Shown in pieces: positions 1-11,693 of a stretch of 64,000 bases of DNA. Each line of letters starts with the position of its first letter. Position 1 is the first letter of the stretch. Origin of the DNA: Oncomelania hupensis. Taxonomy: Eukaryota; Mollusca; Gastropoda; Littorinimorpha; Pomatiopsidae. Both the position numbers and the translations under genes were made by a program. The notes under the pieces were generated by a model. The model was not told where the DNA came from. It searched no databases and saw nothing but the letters and a program-made list of their open reading frames with translations. The stretch lies in assembly GCA_036898135.1 (NCBI GenBank), contig CM072516.1:64218982-64282981 (forward strand). Reading direction: 5' to 3'.

Positions 1-54
1 AGAACGGAGAAAAAAGAGACAAACAAGTCAATAACAATTCACACCTTACATCAT

Positions 55-59
55 GAAAG

Positions 60-110
<51 letters not shown>

Positions 111-150
111 AAAAAGGAAAGAAAGAAAGAAAAGAAAAGAAAGAAAAGGA
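55..150. repeat. (GAAA)n microsatellite
   Basis: Near-perfect tetranucleotide array, purine-only on the plus strand, interrupted by a few single-base changes. The long open frames on both strands here are by-products of the repeat and are not genes. Confidence 0.97.
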
Positions 151-950
151 AACAAAGGAAAAAAATACAAGGAAATATGATTGGGGATCCAAAGGACAAA
201 AGAGGAAACAGTCAACACAAAACCAACAAACAATAGAACTGTTATAACCAATATATAATCACAAAGAGTTTAAAAATAATAATAAAAAAAGACATTCTGC
301 TACTGTTTTCTTTTTAAATTTTATTCGGAACAAATCCAAAAAACAAATGCAACAAATATAATTAGTACTGTCAGAACCCCAATGAATTAGCATTCTCTCA
401 GTTTCCCCACACACTGTGGGTTTCCAAAACACTATTTTCAAAAGAACACAACATTTCCAACACAATGTAAGTGGATTTCCAACAAGTAAAACAAAACCAC
501 ATGGATTTCCACCTCTTTATTGTGTTAAACACACAGATTCCAACGCAGTGTATACATTAAATAGATTTGTATATAAATGTACACAGGAATTTGTCACAAC
601 TAATTGTTTAAATAACACATTTCCAACACATCGGCGACGAAAAACTTTTCCAACACATATATGGCAAAGCAATCACACACATTATTGCCTTCGTGTTGGA
701 CAAAACAGTGCAATGCGGAGTTGTACAGATACATGTAAATTAATTCTAACATGTTTATACACAGTGCTGCTTGTTAATCTGTGGAACATTCACAAATAAT
801 ATATATAGGAAGTATTCACTAATAAACAATTTCGCATCCAATTTTACAAATCAACACTATAATAATACGGTCTTTAATTTCAGATTTAATACATTTTAGA
901 GGGTGTAGTTTTATTTATAATTTATTTCATAGCAGTAGCCTAGTAGAAAA
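151..950. other. AT-rich intergenic DNA, no gene seen
   Basis: No splice-bounded or conserved coding signal was found. The only pattern is a loosely recurring TTTCCAACACA-type phrase between about 415 and 660, for example near 449, 618 and 646. It may be an old degenerate tandem repeat. The 127-residue open frame starting at 416 runs through these phrases and looks accidental. Confidence 0.6.
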
Positions 951-1009
951 AGAAGTAGTAGTAGTAGCAGTAGGAGTAGTAGTAGTAGGAGTAGTAGCAG
1001 TAGGAGTAG

Positions 1010-1067
<58 letters not shown>

Positions 1068-1068
1068 T
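951..1068. repeat. (GTA)n trinucleotide microsatellite
   Basis: The array is interrupted at its left end by GCA and GGA variants and is pure from about 1010 to 1066. The gradient from interrupted to pure suggests recent expansion at the right end. Confidence 0.97.
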
Positions 1069-1346
1069 AACACACTTGTTTCGCTTGCATGAAAAAGGCG
1101 AGTAAGCTCACTATAGATGCCTTTTGTGCATGGTCGTTATGGACAGGTTGGAATAAATTTAGCATATGACTTATGAGTAAGGTTACTGCACGTTTTAGCC
1201 AATGAATCAATAGTCTAAATAAATACGCATCGCACAAAGCTGAAGCGAGTACTGTTGTTTACTGTAAGAAATAAACAAAAGTAAAAGCATTTTAATGGAC
1301 TGAAGCCGTGACATTGCCTTAGCATAACAATACATCGTGAGCAGAC

Positions 1347-1347
<1 letters not shown>

Positions 1348-1410
<63 letters not shown>
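1348..1410. repeat. (ATT)n microsatellite
   Basis: About 20 uninterrupted ATT units followed by a degenerate ATC/AGC-type flank to about 1455. No retroelement tail is recognisable on either side. Confidence 0.96.
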
Positions 1411-1418
<8 letters not shown>

Positions 1419-1580
1419 CAGCAACAGCAGCATCATTAGCATCATTATTACTATTATTGCAGACGAATAGACTTAAATAAATGTAAAATACCTGATTCCA
1501 AAGATATGACTTAACATTAAAAAAAACCAAAAACAACAACGAGCGAGTGAGTGGTATTCTCACTTTTGTCAAAGTTGTGT

Positions 1581-1582
<2 letters not shown>

Positions 1583-1635
<53 letters not shown>

Positions 1636-1638
1636 GAC

Positions 1639-1671
<33 letters not shown>

Positions 1672-1711
1672 CAGAGACAGAGAAAGAGAAACAGAGACAG
1701 AGAAACAGAGC
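1583..1711. repeat. (GA)n compound with GACAGA units
   Basis: A pure GA tract (about 1583-1626) grades into GAGACA and GACAGA hexamers out to 1711. The Arg-Glu and Ser-Leu open frames over it are repeat artefacts. Confidence 0.96.
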
Positions 1712-2317
1712 AGGCAACAATGTGCCAAGCAATTCAATCACGATTTGTATATACACATACAGCTATGTAAATGATAAGCATCAACACTGGGAAATGGATG
1801 TTTACGGTCACAAGATCGATTCAGCACGGGTAAAACTCAGTATCCCCTCCTAGGTATAGCAGCGGGGTAATAACTGTGCCTTACATAATCGAAATTGTTC
1901 AATCTCATTTATACAGAATTTCTAAGTTTTGCTAGGACTCGCGTCCAATCTTTTAGACCAATATAGACTCAGATGTTTTGTATTAAGAGTCTTTCACTAT
2001 ACTGCAATAAATGCCCTCCCCCCCCCATACCCCAAACAAAATTTTTTTTTTTAAAGTTCATGAGATTTTCTCCCCACACTATGCAATTGTAATTGTTCAT
2101 CATTAAAACGGTTTAAATATTGCTATGAAACAAGTCCCGTTCAGAGTGTTGAGCAGCTCTTTGAGCTAGTAAAGCGTTATTTACAAAGAAACAATTCAGT
2201 TACATTCCGCCACTTTAGAAATACATTGCTGGCATTGGTCGCAAGAATCAATTTTTAAAAAGTATCCATAAACAAAATAATATCTTGGTTTAGTCACCTC
2301 AACAAATTATCATTACC
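1712..2317. other. intergenic DNA with one short SINE tail fragment
   Basis: No gene seen. At about 2148-2190 on the plus strand there is a decayed copy of the tail found in many places in this window: TTGAGCAGCTCTTTGAGCT followed by AAAGCGTTAT. It is a relict of the GCGCTATATAA-tailed SINE group. The rest is unassigned, with a C/T-rich patch near 2020-2050. Confidence 0.5.
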
Positions 2318-3380
<1,063 letters not shown>

Positions 3381-4308
3381 TCAGCTGTAGCTGTAACCCC
3401 TGGGCAGGGTGTGCGGCAGAGGGTAGAGCGGCGGCCGCCCCGAGGCAGCGTACATGTTGATGTAGGGGCGCATGAGGTGCAGAGGCTGAGCATGGGAGGC
3501 GGGAGTAAATGCGGATTTGAACCCCGACCCTCCCAGACTGAGATGGTGCAGGTAAGGGCTGTACAGAGACAAAGGTAAAGCAGGAGAGGCGGGGGACGCG
3601 GGCGTGTGGCTATTGGAGGTGAGCGACACAGGGGGGTGGGCGGGTGGTGGAGGGCGGTGGCCAAAACTGGCCAGAAAGGAGTGGGCCAAGGCGTGGCCAT
3701 GAGGGACGAGCGCTGTTGAGTCTGAGCGCTACCCTTGAGGTTGACCAGTTCGTTGAGGCATTTCTCCACGCTGCCCTGACACCTGTCCAGCCGCTCCTGC
3801 AGACTGTGGCGGTTCTCGTCAGGGTAGAGTCGTACCAGCAAGTCCAGAGGATCGGTCTCTCGTTCTTTCTCCCTGTCTCTGCTCTCACCGCTGTCAGAGC
3901 GCCGTCTCTTCAGGGACAAGTCAGAGGCGCCGCCGTCAGACGACCGTCCCGTGTCATGCTGATGGTCAGAGTCAGTACCCTGAGCGGGGCTGGCAGGAGA
4001 CGAGGGCCAGGACGAGTGGGCGGGAGGTTTGGGCGAGGTGGTAGAGGAGGGACGAGCGGACGGGGAGGGTGTAGTGTGCCTGGAGCTGTTCCGTGGTCTG
4101 TCCTCATCTTCAGGCTGATTTCTGACCCGACCAATAGAGTCGGATGTTCGGAGACTGAGGTCGTAGCCATGGTGAGGATGGTTGTTGACGGAGTAGGCAT
4201 AAGGCAGATGATGATCAGGAAGTGGATGGGTGTGTGGAGAAGTGCTGCCGGTGTTTCTTGGAAACTCGTTATCGCCATTGTCCACATCTAGACGCGCTCG
4301 TTTGGCGG
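3381..4308 (-). CDS. dmrta2: Dmrta-like transcription factor, exon 2 (DMA domain and C-terminus), with a frame break
   Basis: This is the second coding exon of the Dmrt gene whose first exon is at 7876-8398. The acceptor is a TGTTTGTTACAG before base 4308. The phase (1 base carried over from exon 1) restores the frame exactly. After a Ser/Pro/His-rich linker comes the basic patch KRRR and then the DMA domain (about 3737-3853, starting DPLDLLVRLYPDEN), a CUE-like helical module found only in DMRTA-type and DMRT3-type proteins. Downstream, the DMA frame runs into compositionally odd sequence, while a frame offset by one base gives a plausible tail (short blocks LAHSFLASFG, FKSAFTP, RPPLYPLP) ending in a stop at 3381-3383. 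The switch lies near 3690 and looks like a missing single base. It could be an assembly error, a real disruption or, less likely, a different C-terminus. If the DMA frame were used throughout, the stop would be at 3335. Confidence 0.85.
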
Positions 4309-4595
4309 CTGTAACAAACACAGAGAACCTTTTTGTCAGTGTAACATATTTCACTATGACCACACAGTGTAGACAACACATTCCTACCTACACTAGATAA
4401 TACTATACATTACAACGTAAACCGTAGTCTTAATGCCCCCAATACCGGCGATTCCCCATCGAAATATATTACAATCACCTACACCTTAGAAATAATATAA
4501 AGCAATGCGAGATCCCCCAACCTATCAAAATCCATCCTTTCCCACTTGGGCTTTTAGTGTGTGAGGGGGAATGGAAATAAAAGAGGAAAAGGAAC

Positions 4596-4666
4596 AAAAG
4601 CACATGTGTGTGTATGTGTGCGTGTGTGTGCGCGAGTGTGTGTGCGTCCGCAAGTGCGTGTGTGCG
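4596..4666. repeat. GT/GC-rich dinucleotide tract
   Basis: Imperfect (GT)n with GC interruptions, an alternating purine-pyrimidine stretch inside the Dmrta intron. Confidence 0.85.
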
Positions 4667-5466
4667 CGAAAACACAACGGCGTAGATGGGGTAAGGAGAG
4701 GAGGCGGAGGGCAGAAGCACTCTCTTGAATGATGAAAATGAATATATCCTTTCTGTCCTTTCTTCATGTTAGACTACATTTTCCAAACACAAGCCAAGCC
4801 AAAGAAAGCAAACGATAACAATAATTATAAAAACGACAATCCATTCTTGGGGATAACGGAAGTAGCGGAAGAACCTTGGGCCATACAAACAGGCAAGTAT
4901 GACAAAGCGCCAAGCGTTTGTTAGCCTTTGTTTTGCTGGATTTGCACCTTGTTTATCAGCCAGCCAGCTAGCTCCACACCCGAACAAAGCCGGGTAGTTA
5001 CAAAATAGTAAAAGGGGTGGGGGGAGACGTCCTAGCACATCCGGTACCATACGCCTCGTGTCTACGCAGGGATTAGGGTTGGGATGGAGAGGGATTAGAG
5101 CCCGCGGAGTAGGGGAGAGGCGAAACTATCCGAACAGAGGCGAGAACATTCTGTGCAGAAAGGTACGACCCTAGCGCGCCGGGACTTCTCCTAGCTTCGT
5201 CTCCGATTACTATGCCGTGTTTCGCCACTTGCACACAAAATGGTACACTGAGGCCTTTCAGCCAATTGTTGTTGTTCGACATCTACTGTACAAAGTTACC
5301 TTAAACAGAGATTAAGCTATTGTCCGCAGCAAGAAGGCCGTTAAATGCTTCCGTGAACACCCGCTTATAGTTCTGTAGCTGCACAGTCGCTTTAGACTGC
5401 TTAAGTCCTGATTATTGTAGTAGGCCTAGTATTTAGCCTTCGTCATTGCCAATTTTAAGACGCCTT

Positions 5467-5595
5467 GATTATTTTACTGTTTAGCTTTCAATCCTTAATC
5501 GTTATGAATTTTGTCATCGCTGCAAGTTAAAATCAGAAGTTTGGTAAACACAAAGCATGACGTTTTAGTACTGAAAGCTAAACTGTAAAATAATC
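5467..5595. repeat. 24-bp inverted repeat forming a 129-bp stem-loop
   Basis: The left arm at 5467-5490 (starting GATTATTTTACTGTTTAG) matches the reverse complement of the right arm at 5572-5595 at 23 of 24 positions, with an 81-base loop. It lies in the Dmrta intron. It could be a miniature inverted-repeat element or a hairpin in the transcript. No clear target duplication flanks it. Confidence 0.8.
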
Positions 5596-5669
5596 ATTGC
5601 ATTTTCTCGGCTAATTAGCTGGCAGCGAAACTGGACGCTGGAGAAACAAATTATTGATGAAAATAAGGG

Positions 5670-5670
5670 T

Positions 5671-5709
<39 letters not shown>

Positions 5710-5713
5710 TTTT
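5670..5713. repeat. (TTTA)n microsatellite
   Basis: Eleven uninterrupted TTTA units within the Dmrta intron. Confidence 0.96.
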
Positions 5714-6110
5714 AGTTGCATTTTAGTTGTGTATCCCATGCTGTGTATCATTTTGTTTTATTTCTTATTTGCATGTCTGTTTGTTTCATTTTATTTGCAC
5801 AGAAAGAAAGAGAGAGAGGCAGAGAGAGAAGGGGGTGGGGAGTAGAGGGGGGAAGGGGGAAGGGATAGAAAATAGTCAAGTACTGTTTGATCAAAACTTA
5901 ATTTGCTTCATAGGTCAAAGTGAAAATGTTCTTATTTATTTGTTATTTATTCATTCGTTGCATTAATTTACTCTTTAAAAAAATTAATTCCTTAAAGAAA
6001 AACTGAAATGACAAAGCTTAGCAATTTTTAATCCAAACATGAAACAAAAAAATAATTCAATAATTAGACTACTGAAGCATACACATATTAGTGTTGCCAG
6101 TGCTTCCTTA

Positions 6111-6112
<2 letters not shown>

Positions 6113-6199
<87 letters not shown>
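6113..6199. repeat. (AAT)n microsatellite
   Basis: About 29 uninterrupted AAT units in the Dmrta intron; on the gene's own strand this reads (ATT)n. Confidence 0.97.
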
Positions 6200-6200
<1 letters not shown>

Positions 6201-6702
6201 GATAGCCTATTACTTGTTTTGTTAAAACTACCACCATCCATATAGGTCATTTTCCCCAATGTCCTTTAAAAATTTTAATTACACTTTAAAAACTAGATGC
6301 TTGATTTCAGAGTGTATTTTGCCTTAAATGCGTAGCGAGGTATTTTCTGTTTTTTTTCTTTCCACTAACGTCTAAGCGATCGACCAATCTTTCTCGGTTG
6401 TAGTTTGTTTTATTGATACGTTGCAAATATATATTTTAGCTATCAATGGTGTATCTTCGTGTTCACTGGTTTGTGGGCTTTCAATCAACATTTTCACTTA
6501 GTAGTTTTACAACAGATTTGATCTCATAAATAAAGAAGAATGGCAACCCGTTAGCAATTTCCAAACACTCCGTCGCGAAATTGCCGACACCCACCCTTTG
6601 ATCATTCAAACCCATGTTGTTGTTCTTGTTTTGTTTTAAACTGAAAATTAAATGCCGCTAACTTAAAAAAAAAAAAACATCTAGATATGTAAAAAAAAAA
6701 AA

Positions 6703-6846
6703 GTCTGATGATTGACTAAACGCACCAAATATAGTAATGTCTGGTGATTGACTAGACGCACCAAATATAGTAATGTCTGGTGATTGACTAGACGCACCAA
6801 ATATAGTAATGTCTGGTGATTGACTAGACGCACCAAATATCGTATC
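6703..6846. repeat. 36-bp minisatellite, four units
   Basis: Four head-to-tail units of 36 bp start at 6703, 6739, 6775 and 6811. The key phrase is GACTAGACGCACCAAATAT. The first unit carries two substitutions and the last diverges in its final bases; the middle two are identical. Since 36 is a multiple of three, a minus-strand frame stays open through them, which is not evidence of coding. Confidence 0.95.
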
Positions 6847-7875
6847 AGTCATGTCGCCACTTACGATCGAGTAATGCAGACAAAACTATGAAGTCAGCAA
6901 ACTCTACGTGTAGTTGGAGAAGGCTACCCTAACCCGCTTATTAGAAGTCTTTGCTATTATTACTACAATCGGCTGAAAACCTGTTACCTGTCAACTTCTT
7001 AGCCCACTAAGAGAGTTTTCATCTTTCATCAAGCCCTTTTACCACGGCCACATAATACAACCTCTTCAAGGTACCAATTTTATTGTTGTAACTACGCAGA
7101 CACTCTGACTTAAAACTGGCATGCCTTAAGGTTTTGAATGGGGCAGTGCTGAGTACGAGTTGTCACAAAACTTGACGACACTTACACCTCCGCACACTCC
7201 TAAGATCTCGTTTTGTTATGTTCAAGGGTTAATGAATATAGAGTATATGAGACCCTTCAGATCTAAACGATGTAAACCTATATAAACCAACGAAGACTCA
7301 ACAGCTCTAGAAATTAAGTGTGGGCTACTGACCTGAAACCTTATTTAAAAACAAATTTCTTACACTTCATTGGGCCGTAAAAAAAAAGACTTTTGAAGGC
7401 AACAGTGTGTGACATCACATCAAATGTATAACAATATTTAACATAATTATTTTTAATAATTATTTTGTTACAGTTGCGTGAGACTATTTAATATTAATGT
7501 AAAATTCTTTTGTCAGGAAAACGTAACAAGTGTTAACTCTTCATTTAAAAAAATGCAGATCACTATATTTTTTCAACTCCAACAACAAATTCTGATGATT
7601 CCCATCAGGTTGTATGGGATAACTGAATAACATATCTGAGTTTCAAATGTGTGATGAAGGAAAAAAAAGGCTATGATGAGTACTGATAACATCTGTCCTT
7701 TGGAGAAAACTATATATATACAGATACATGTAGGAGGCGGAATAACTACTTGAATGAGCTAAAGGGTTGGAGGGAAATCAAATCAGAGCCTTGTGTTCAT
7801 TATACTAATAAAACCGTACTTCAAAGTGCTTGGTTCTAGAGCATGTGATCAGAAAAGACGTGTTGAGGCCCTTAC

Positions 7876-8398
7876 CATGTGTTTTCCAGTCAGAAACGAG
7901 AGGCGATCCCTGGCGATGAATTGGTGACGTCACGCGTGCACTTCTGTCCCCTTTGTCCCCTTTCTCGCTGCCGGGCTGGCGATGACGTAGATCACTGATG
8001 TCCCCGTTGGTGGGTGTGACGTCAGAAGTCTTCATGTACTGCTTGACCTCGGGGTACAGGTCGATGCACTGGGGGTTGATCTGCAGCAGGCCGCTAGGTC
8101 CGAAGAGGACCCCCATCTCGCGAGCCTCGTTCTCCTCCTGGGCCTGCTGACGGCGCAAAGCCACCTGGGCCGCCATGACACGCTGGCGCTCGGCGATGAG
8201 GGTGCACTTATTGCACAGACAGTCCCGCCAACGGCAGTAGCGCTTGTGGCCCTTCAGGGCCGACACCACGCCGTGATTCCGGCAGCGAGCGCACTTCGGG
8301 GTGCGGGGGAAGCGGTCATTGACGGATGAAGATCGTAAAAAGGCCGCGGACCCTCCATCGTGACCCCCTGGACCTCGGTCATCTTCAGAACCACTCAT
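7876..8398 (-). CDS. dmrta2: Dmrta-like transcription factor, exon 1 (DM domain)
   Basis: This exon encodes the N-terminal 174 residues of a DM-domain protein, a nuclear DNA-binding regulator; DMRTA proteins act mainly in neural and sensory development. The DM domain spans about residues 31-88. Cysteines and histidines at 36, 39, 43, 51, 55, 60, 62 and 65 match the two intertwined zinc sites. The recognition-helix region reads [20 protein letters not shown], typical of DMRTA1/DMRTA2 rather than DMRT1 or DMRT3, and is followed by QEENEARE. The start at 8398 has A at -3, and an in-frame TAA lies 39 bases upstream (8435-8437) with no ATG between. The exon ends at donor CATG|GTAAGG in phase 1 and joins in frame to exon 2 at 4308. 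Confidence 0.95.
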
Positions 8399-9144
8399 TT
8401 TGCCTTGATGCTGTGGCTGATAATGATGCTCTTCTTACTGCTGCAGTTTCTGCAATAACTGAAGAGTCTAGTAAAAATGTTGTCGTTGTGGCTATTTCTG
8501 CCTTCTACTGATGACGTCCTCGCAGTGGGGAGGAAATCTCTGCTCTCAGGTCACACAGATACGGTCCAGGAATTCAGTTCTTCGTCGTCAGAGACTTCAC
8601 CACACAGTTCAACTCTCAGCCTAATGCAGCGCTGAAATCAAGTGGCAGATCCTTCGACCAATGAGTGAATATGATATTCACTATTCAGAAATATCCGTGC
8701 ACCTTCACCACAATAGTCTATAGATTAAATAAACGGCTTATAGATAAAACACCGCAAATTACTGGCGATGAAATTGTCAAAATAGTCTACATCTTGTCCT
8801 TGCTCACTTTTAATAAGTTCTAAAAGTCCAAGCCCAGTCAAAGGTCACTTTAAAGTTTTACCGATTTCATTGAGAAGTATTAACTCTACAGTCTACGCTT
8901 TGTAGTTTGCACGTACGTAGATCACCCGTTACGTCGTTGTTGAAGAGCTGTTGTGAAAGATGACAGTCACTGCTTATTATTATTATTGCATTGTTCACAC
9001 AGTCTACAAAGAAGATGACAATCAAGCGGCAACGTGCCACCTTTCGCACTGTAGGGTCCCACAAGTTATGAAGTTCTCAGCCCAGTCAAGTTGTTTTTAT
9101 GCAGCGGCGACATCACGCTGGAGAGAGGACAGGGTGGGGAGTTT

Positions 9145-9147
<3 letters not shown>
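8399..9147 (-). other. Dmrta 5' flank / probable 5' UTR and promoter region
   Basis: Sequence upstream of the Dmrta start. A TGACGTC half-palindrome (CRE-like) lies at about 8512-8518. No TATA box or transcription start could be fixed. No other gene seen. Confidence 0.4.

Positions 9148-9206
<59 letters not shown>
9148..9206. repeat. (GA)n microsatellite
   Basis: About 29 uninterrupted GA units. Confidence 0.97.
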
Positions 9207-9211
<5 letters not shown>

Positions 9212-9812
9212 GCAAACGCAAAGCTGTGGTCACAGCGCTACACTTGGGTGAAGAAAGAGCTAGGGCATTAGAGCAAGTAGCCGAAAGAGCTGTGAAATGA
9301 AAGAAAGAGGGACCCCGTAATCACTATAGTGTCCCTACCGCTCAATACTATTCACAATCGCGGCTCTGAGAGCGGTAGTGGTTTAAATCGAACACGACCG
9401 TCAGTTTGATTTAAAATAATACTGTTGACAGCGCCACGTGTAAGAACTAGCCAACAGACTGCGAGCTGTCATTCGTCTGGTGATCAGCCTGTCAACGTGA
9501 AGGGAGAAACAGACAGATCTCTGTCGCTAGCCCTGTAGACTCGTCCGACGGCCCCTCCCTTCCTTCTGCCAAACCTCGCCCCTGTCCGCAAGCCACGCCC
9601 TACCCCGAGCACTCTTATTGGAGCAGTGGTTAAGTCTGGAATCAAGCCTCTCTACTGGAACAGTAGTCGTTTGGGATTATGATTTTTTTTCCCCCCTCGT
9701 CGTGTAGTCTCTTAATTTGCTTTTTTTCTTGATTTTCAGAGTGCACGACATTTTTGCCTATTTAAAATGGTTGAATAAATGTCATTGTTTGTTTGTTGTT
9801 ATTTTCTTCTGT
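9207..9812. other. unassigned DNA
   Basis: No gene or recognised repeat. GC content is higher around 9420-9620, with a CACGTG E-box near 9436 and CACCC/GC-box-like words near 9590. It could belong to a distal promoter of Dmrta, but nothing confirms this. Confidence 0.4.
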
Positions 9813-9820
9813 ATTTTCTT

Positions 9821-10738
9821 TGCCTACTCTCTCCAACACTCTTAAACATCTTCCTAGAGCGCATCATGTCAGATGCTCTTGCAGACCATGAAGGCACAGT
9901 CAGCATAGGGGGCAGAGCAATCTCCAATCTTCGTTTTGCAGATGACATTGATGGATTGGCTGGAGAGGAACAAGAACTTGAACAGCTGGTACAGAGGCTT
10001 GACACCACCTCCAGAGCCTATGGAATGGAAATAAGTGCAGAGAAGACCAAAATGATGAACAACAACACCAATGGCATCAATACGGACATCAAAGTCCATA
10101 GCCAATCCCTCAACACAGTGCATAGCTTCAAATATTTAGGAGCCATTGTATCAGACAATGGGTCCCGACAGGAAGTCCTCTCCAGGATCGCACAAACAAC
10201 TGCTGCCCTGACAAGGTTGAAGCCCATTTGGAAAGACAGGACCATCAGTCTACATTCCAAAGTAAGACTGCTGCGCTCCCTTGTCATCTCCATCTTCCTA
10301 TATGTTTGCGAAGCATGGACCCTCACAGCAGATCTCCAACGAAGAATACAAAGCATGGAGATGAGGTGCTACAGAAGACTTCTGGGCATTTCCTATACCC
10401 AACACATCACCAACGACGAAGTCCGACAGACCATCACACAAGCCATTGGACAACACGATGACCTGCTAACAGTGGTGAAGAAACGGAAACTCCGATGGTA
10501 TGGCCACGTCACCAGATCATCAGGCCTTGCAAAGACTATTCTGCAAGGCACAGTGCAAGGAGGTAGAAGAAGAGGGAGACCGAAAAAGAGCTGGGAGGAC
10601 AACATTCGAGAATGGACTTGTTTGTCACTGAGCGAAGCCATCGGGGCTGCTGAGGACAGAGAAAGATGGAGTATGCTGGTTAAACGATCATCTGTGGTGC
10701 CCCTACGACCTTCGGGTTTCGGGACAGGATAGGATAGG
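9821..10738 (+). mobile_element. 5'-truncated LINE with (GGATA)n tail, RT C-terminal half
   Basis: The translated sequence starts in the reverse transcriptase palm (LLSPTLLNIFLERI), contains the catalytic FADD box (RFADDIDGLA), and continues through the thumb and the conserved C-terminal block (LRWYGHVTR, GRPKKSWEDNIREW) to a stop, leaving about 300 residues open. There is no RNase H domain. The 3' end is a (GGATA)n tail. The 8-bp direct repeat ATTTTCTT at 9813-9820 and 10739-10746 fits a target-site duplication. The type resembles the endonuclease-reverse-transcriptase LINEs common in molluscs and cnidarians; the clade (RTE-like or another) is not settled. The open frame suggests a fairly young, non-functional truncated copy. 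Confidence 0.9.
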
Positions 10739-10867
10739 ATTTTCTTAAATGTTCTATTTTGTCACACCTTTACCTTCTGCGTTATCCGGAATTGACGTTT
10801 ACTGGCTCATTATCATCCTATATTCAAGATTCTGCCCGGCGTCTTTCCCAATTAATACCAGTTAGTT

Positions 10868-11260
10868 AACATGGATGTAAAGGTAAAGGTGTTACCGTAA
10901 CATTTCAGTCGTTAGGGAGAGAGGCGTTTGGGATCTCTCTTTTCTCTAGGCCAGCTCTCCCCCTCGCTGCTTTACCTTCCCCGGTTCTTAACAGATTTAG
11001 GTATGCCCATTCACAGCTCAGTGGACGGCGCGCGATGTGTCGTGGGTTTGTTTTATTTGTGTGAGTGTAATTTGGTGGTTGTCTTCCGGTCCTGATTTGA
11101 CTCGGAAGAGTCCGCTGGACCTAAAGCAACAATTATGTCAAGGTTGTCTTCCAGGCATGGTCACCCATCCAAGTACTAACCCCTCCCGACGTTTCTCAAC
11201 ATGAACTATTGCTGGCCTGTGCCCAAACCTCTACACAACAACAGCGCCATCCTAGCATGC
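10868..11260 (-). mobile_element. SINE with 5S rRNA-derived segment
   Basis: On the minus strand, bases about 11155-11200 contain GGTTAGTACTTGGATGGG followed by TGACC, the intermediate element and box C of animal 5S rRNA genes, preceded by ACGTCGGG. The body (10868-11075) matches the element at 43645-44180, including a block near CCCCGGTTCT and a shared CGATGTGTCGTG phrase. The 5S-type internal promoter points to RNA polymerase III transcription (SINE3-like class). The element is interrupted by a 54-bp insertion at 11088-11141. Confidence 0.75.
11077..11152 (+). mobile_element. 54-bp retroposon tail inserted in the 5S-type SINE, with 11-bp TSD
   Basis: GGTTGTCTTCC occurs at 11077-11087 and again at 11142-11152. 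The 54 bases between them are the extreme 3' end of the R1/LINE tail family (TCCTGATTTGACTCGGAAGA, then TCCGCTGGACCTAAAGC). This is an extremely 5'-truncated insertion and fixes the 3' terminus of that family. Confidence 0.88.
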
Positions 11261-11446
11261 ATGTAGTGTATGCTAACACGTTTTATCACAGTGTCCTGGA
11301 AACTCAACATTGTGTTCACTTTCCTGTCGACATCAGCATTACATAGATTTTCTCCCCTAATAGTGATTCACTGAATGGATGAAGGAGCGCTTTGGACAAT
11401 TTTTGTATAATTAAATGAAACAATCTCAAAGTCAGATTCTATTATT

Positions 11447-11594
11447 TACAACATTCGAGAATGGACTGGTTTGACACTGAGCGAAGCCATCAGGGCTGCT
11501 GAGGACAGAGAAAGATGGAGTATGCTAATTAAACGATCATCTGTGGTGCCCCTACGACCTACGGGTTACGGGACAGGATAGGATAGGATAGGAT
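11447..11594 (+). mobile_element. 148-bp LINE 3' end with (GGATA)n tail and 13-bp TSD
   Basis: The sequence matches the last 148 bases of the LINE at 9821-10738 (ACATTCGAGAATGGACT, then the tail). The exact 13-bp repeat AGATTCTATTATT flanks it at 11434-11446 and 11595-11607. Confidence 0.93.
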
Positions 11595-11615
11595 AGATTC
11601 TATTATTATCGTTAT

Positions 11616-11692
<77 letters not shown>

Positions 11693-11693
11693 C
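11616..11693. repeat. (CT)n compound with C run
   Basis: Two CT tracts separated by a run of C (about 11655-11667). Confidence 0.96.

Larger units (their letters stand above)
4309..7875 (-). other. Dmrta intron (about 3.6 kb)
   Basis: The intron lies between donor G|GTAAGG (below 7876) and acceptor TTACAG (above 4308). No other exon was recognised inside. It holds a GT/GC-rich microsatellite (4596-4666), a 24-bp inverted repeat (5467-5595), (TTTA)n (5670-5713), (AAT)n (6113-6199) and a 36-bp minisatellite (6703-6846). An intron between the DM and DMA parts fits the usual layout of animal DMRTA genes. Confidence 0.8.

Noticed and set aside
53..251. Lys/Glu-rich and Phe/Leu/Ser-rich open frames
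   Set aside because: They are translations of the (GAAA)n microsatellite on both strands.
3644..4291. 215-residue plus-strand open frame opposite Dmrta exon 2
   Set aside because: It is the antisense shadow of the GC-rich coding exon and shows no domain.
6703..6846. CRISPR-like array
   Set aside because: Units are contiguous with no unique spacers and the DNA is animal; it is a minisatellite. The same reasoning applies to 17344-17512.
8326..8511. 61-residue plus-strand frame opposite Dmrta exon 1
   Set aside because: Antisense overlap with the DM exon and its 5' flank, without motifs.
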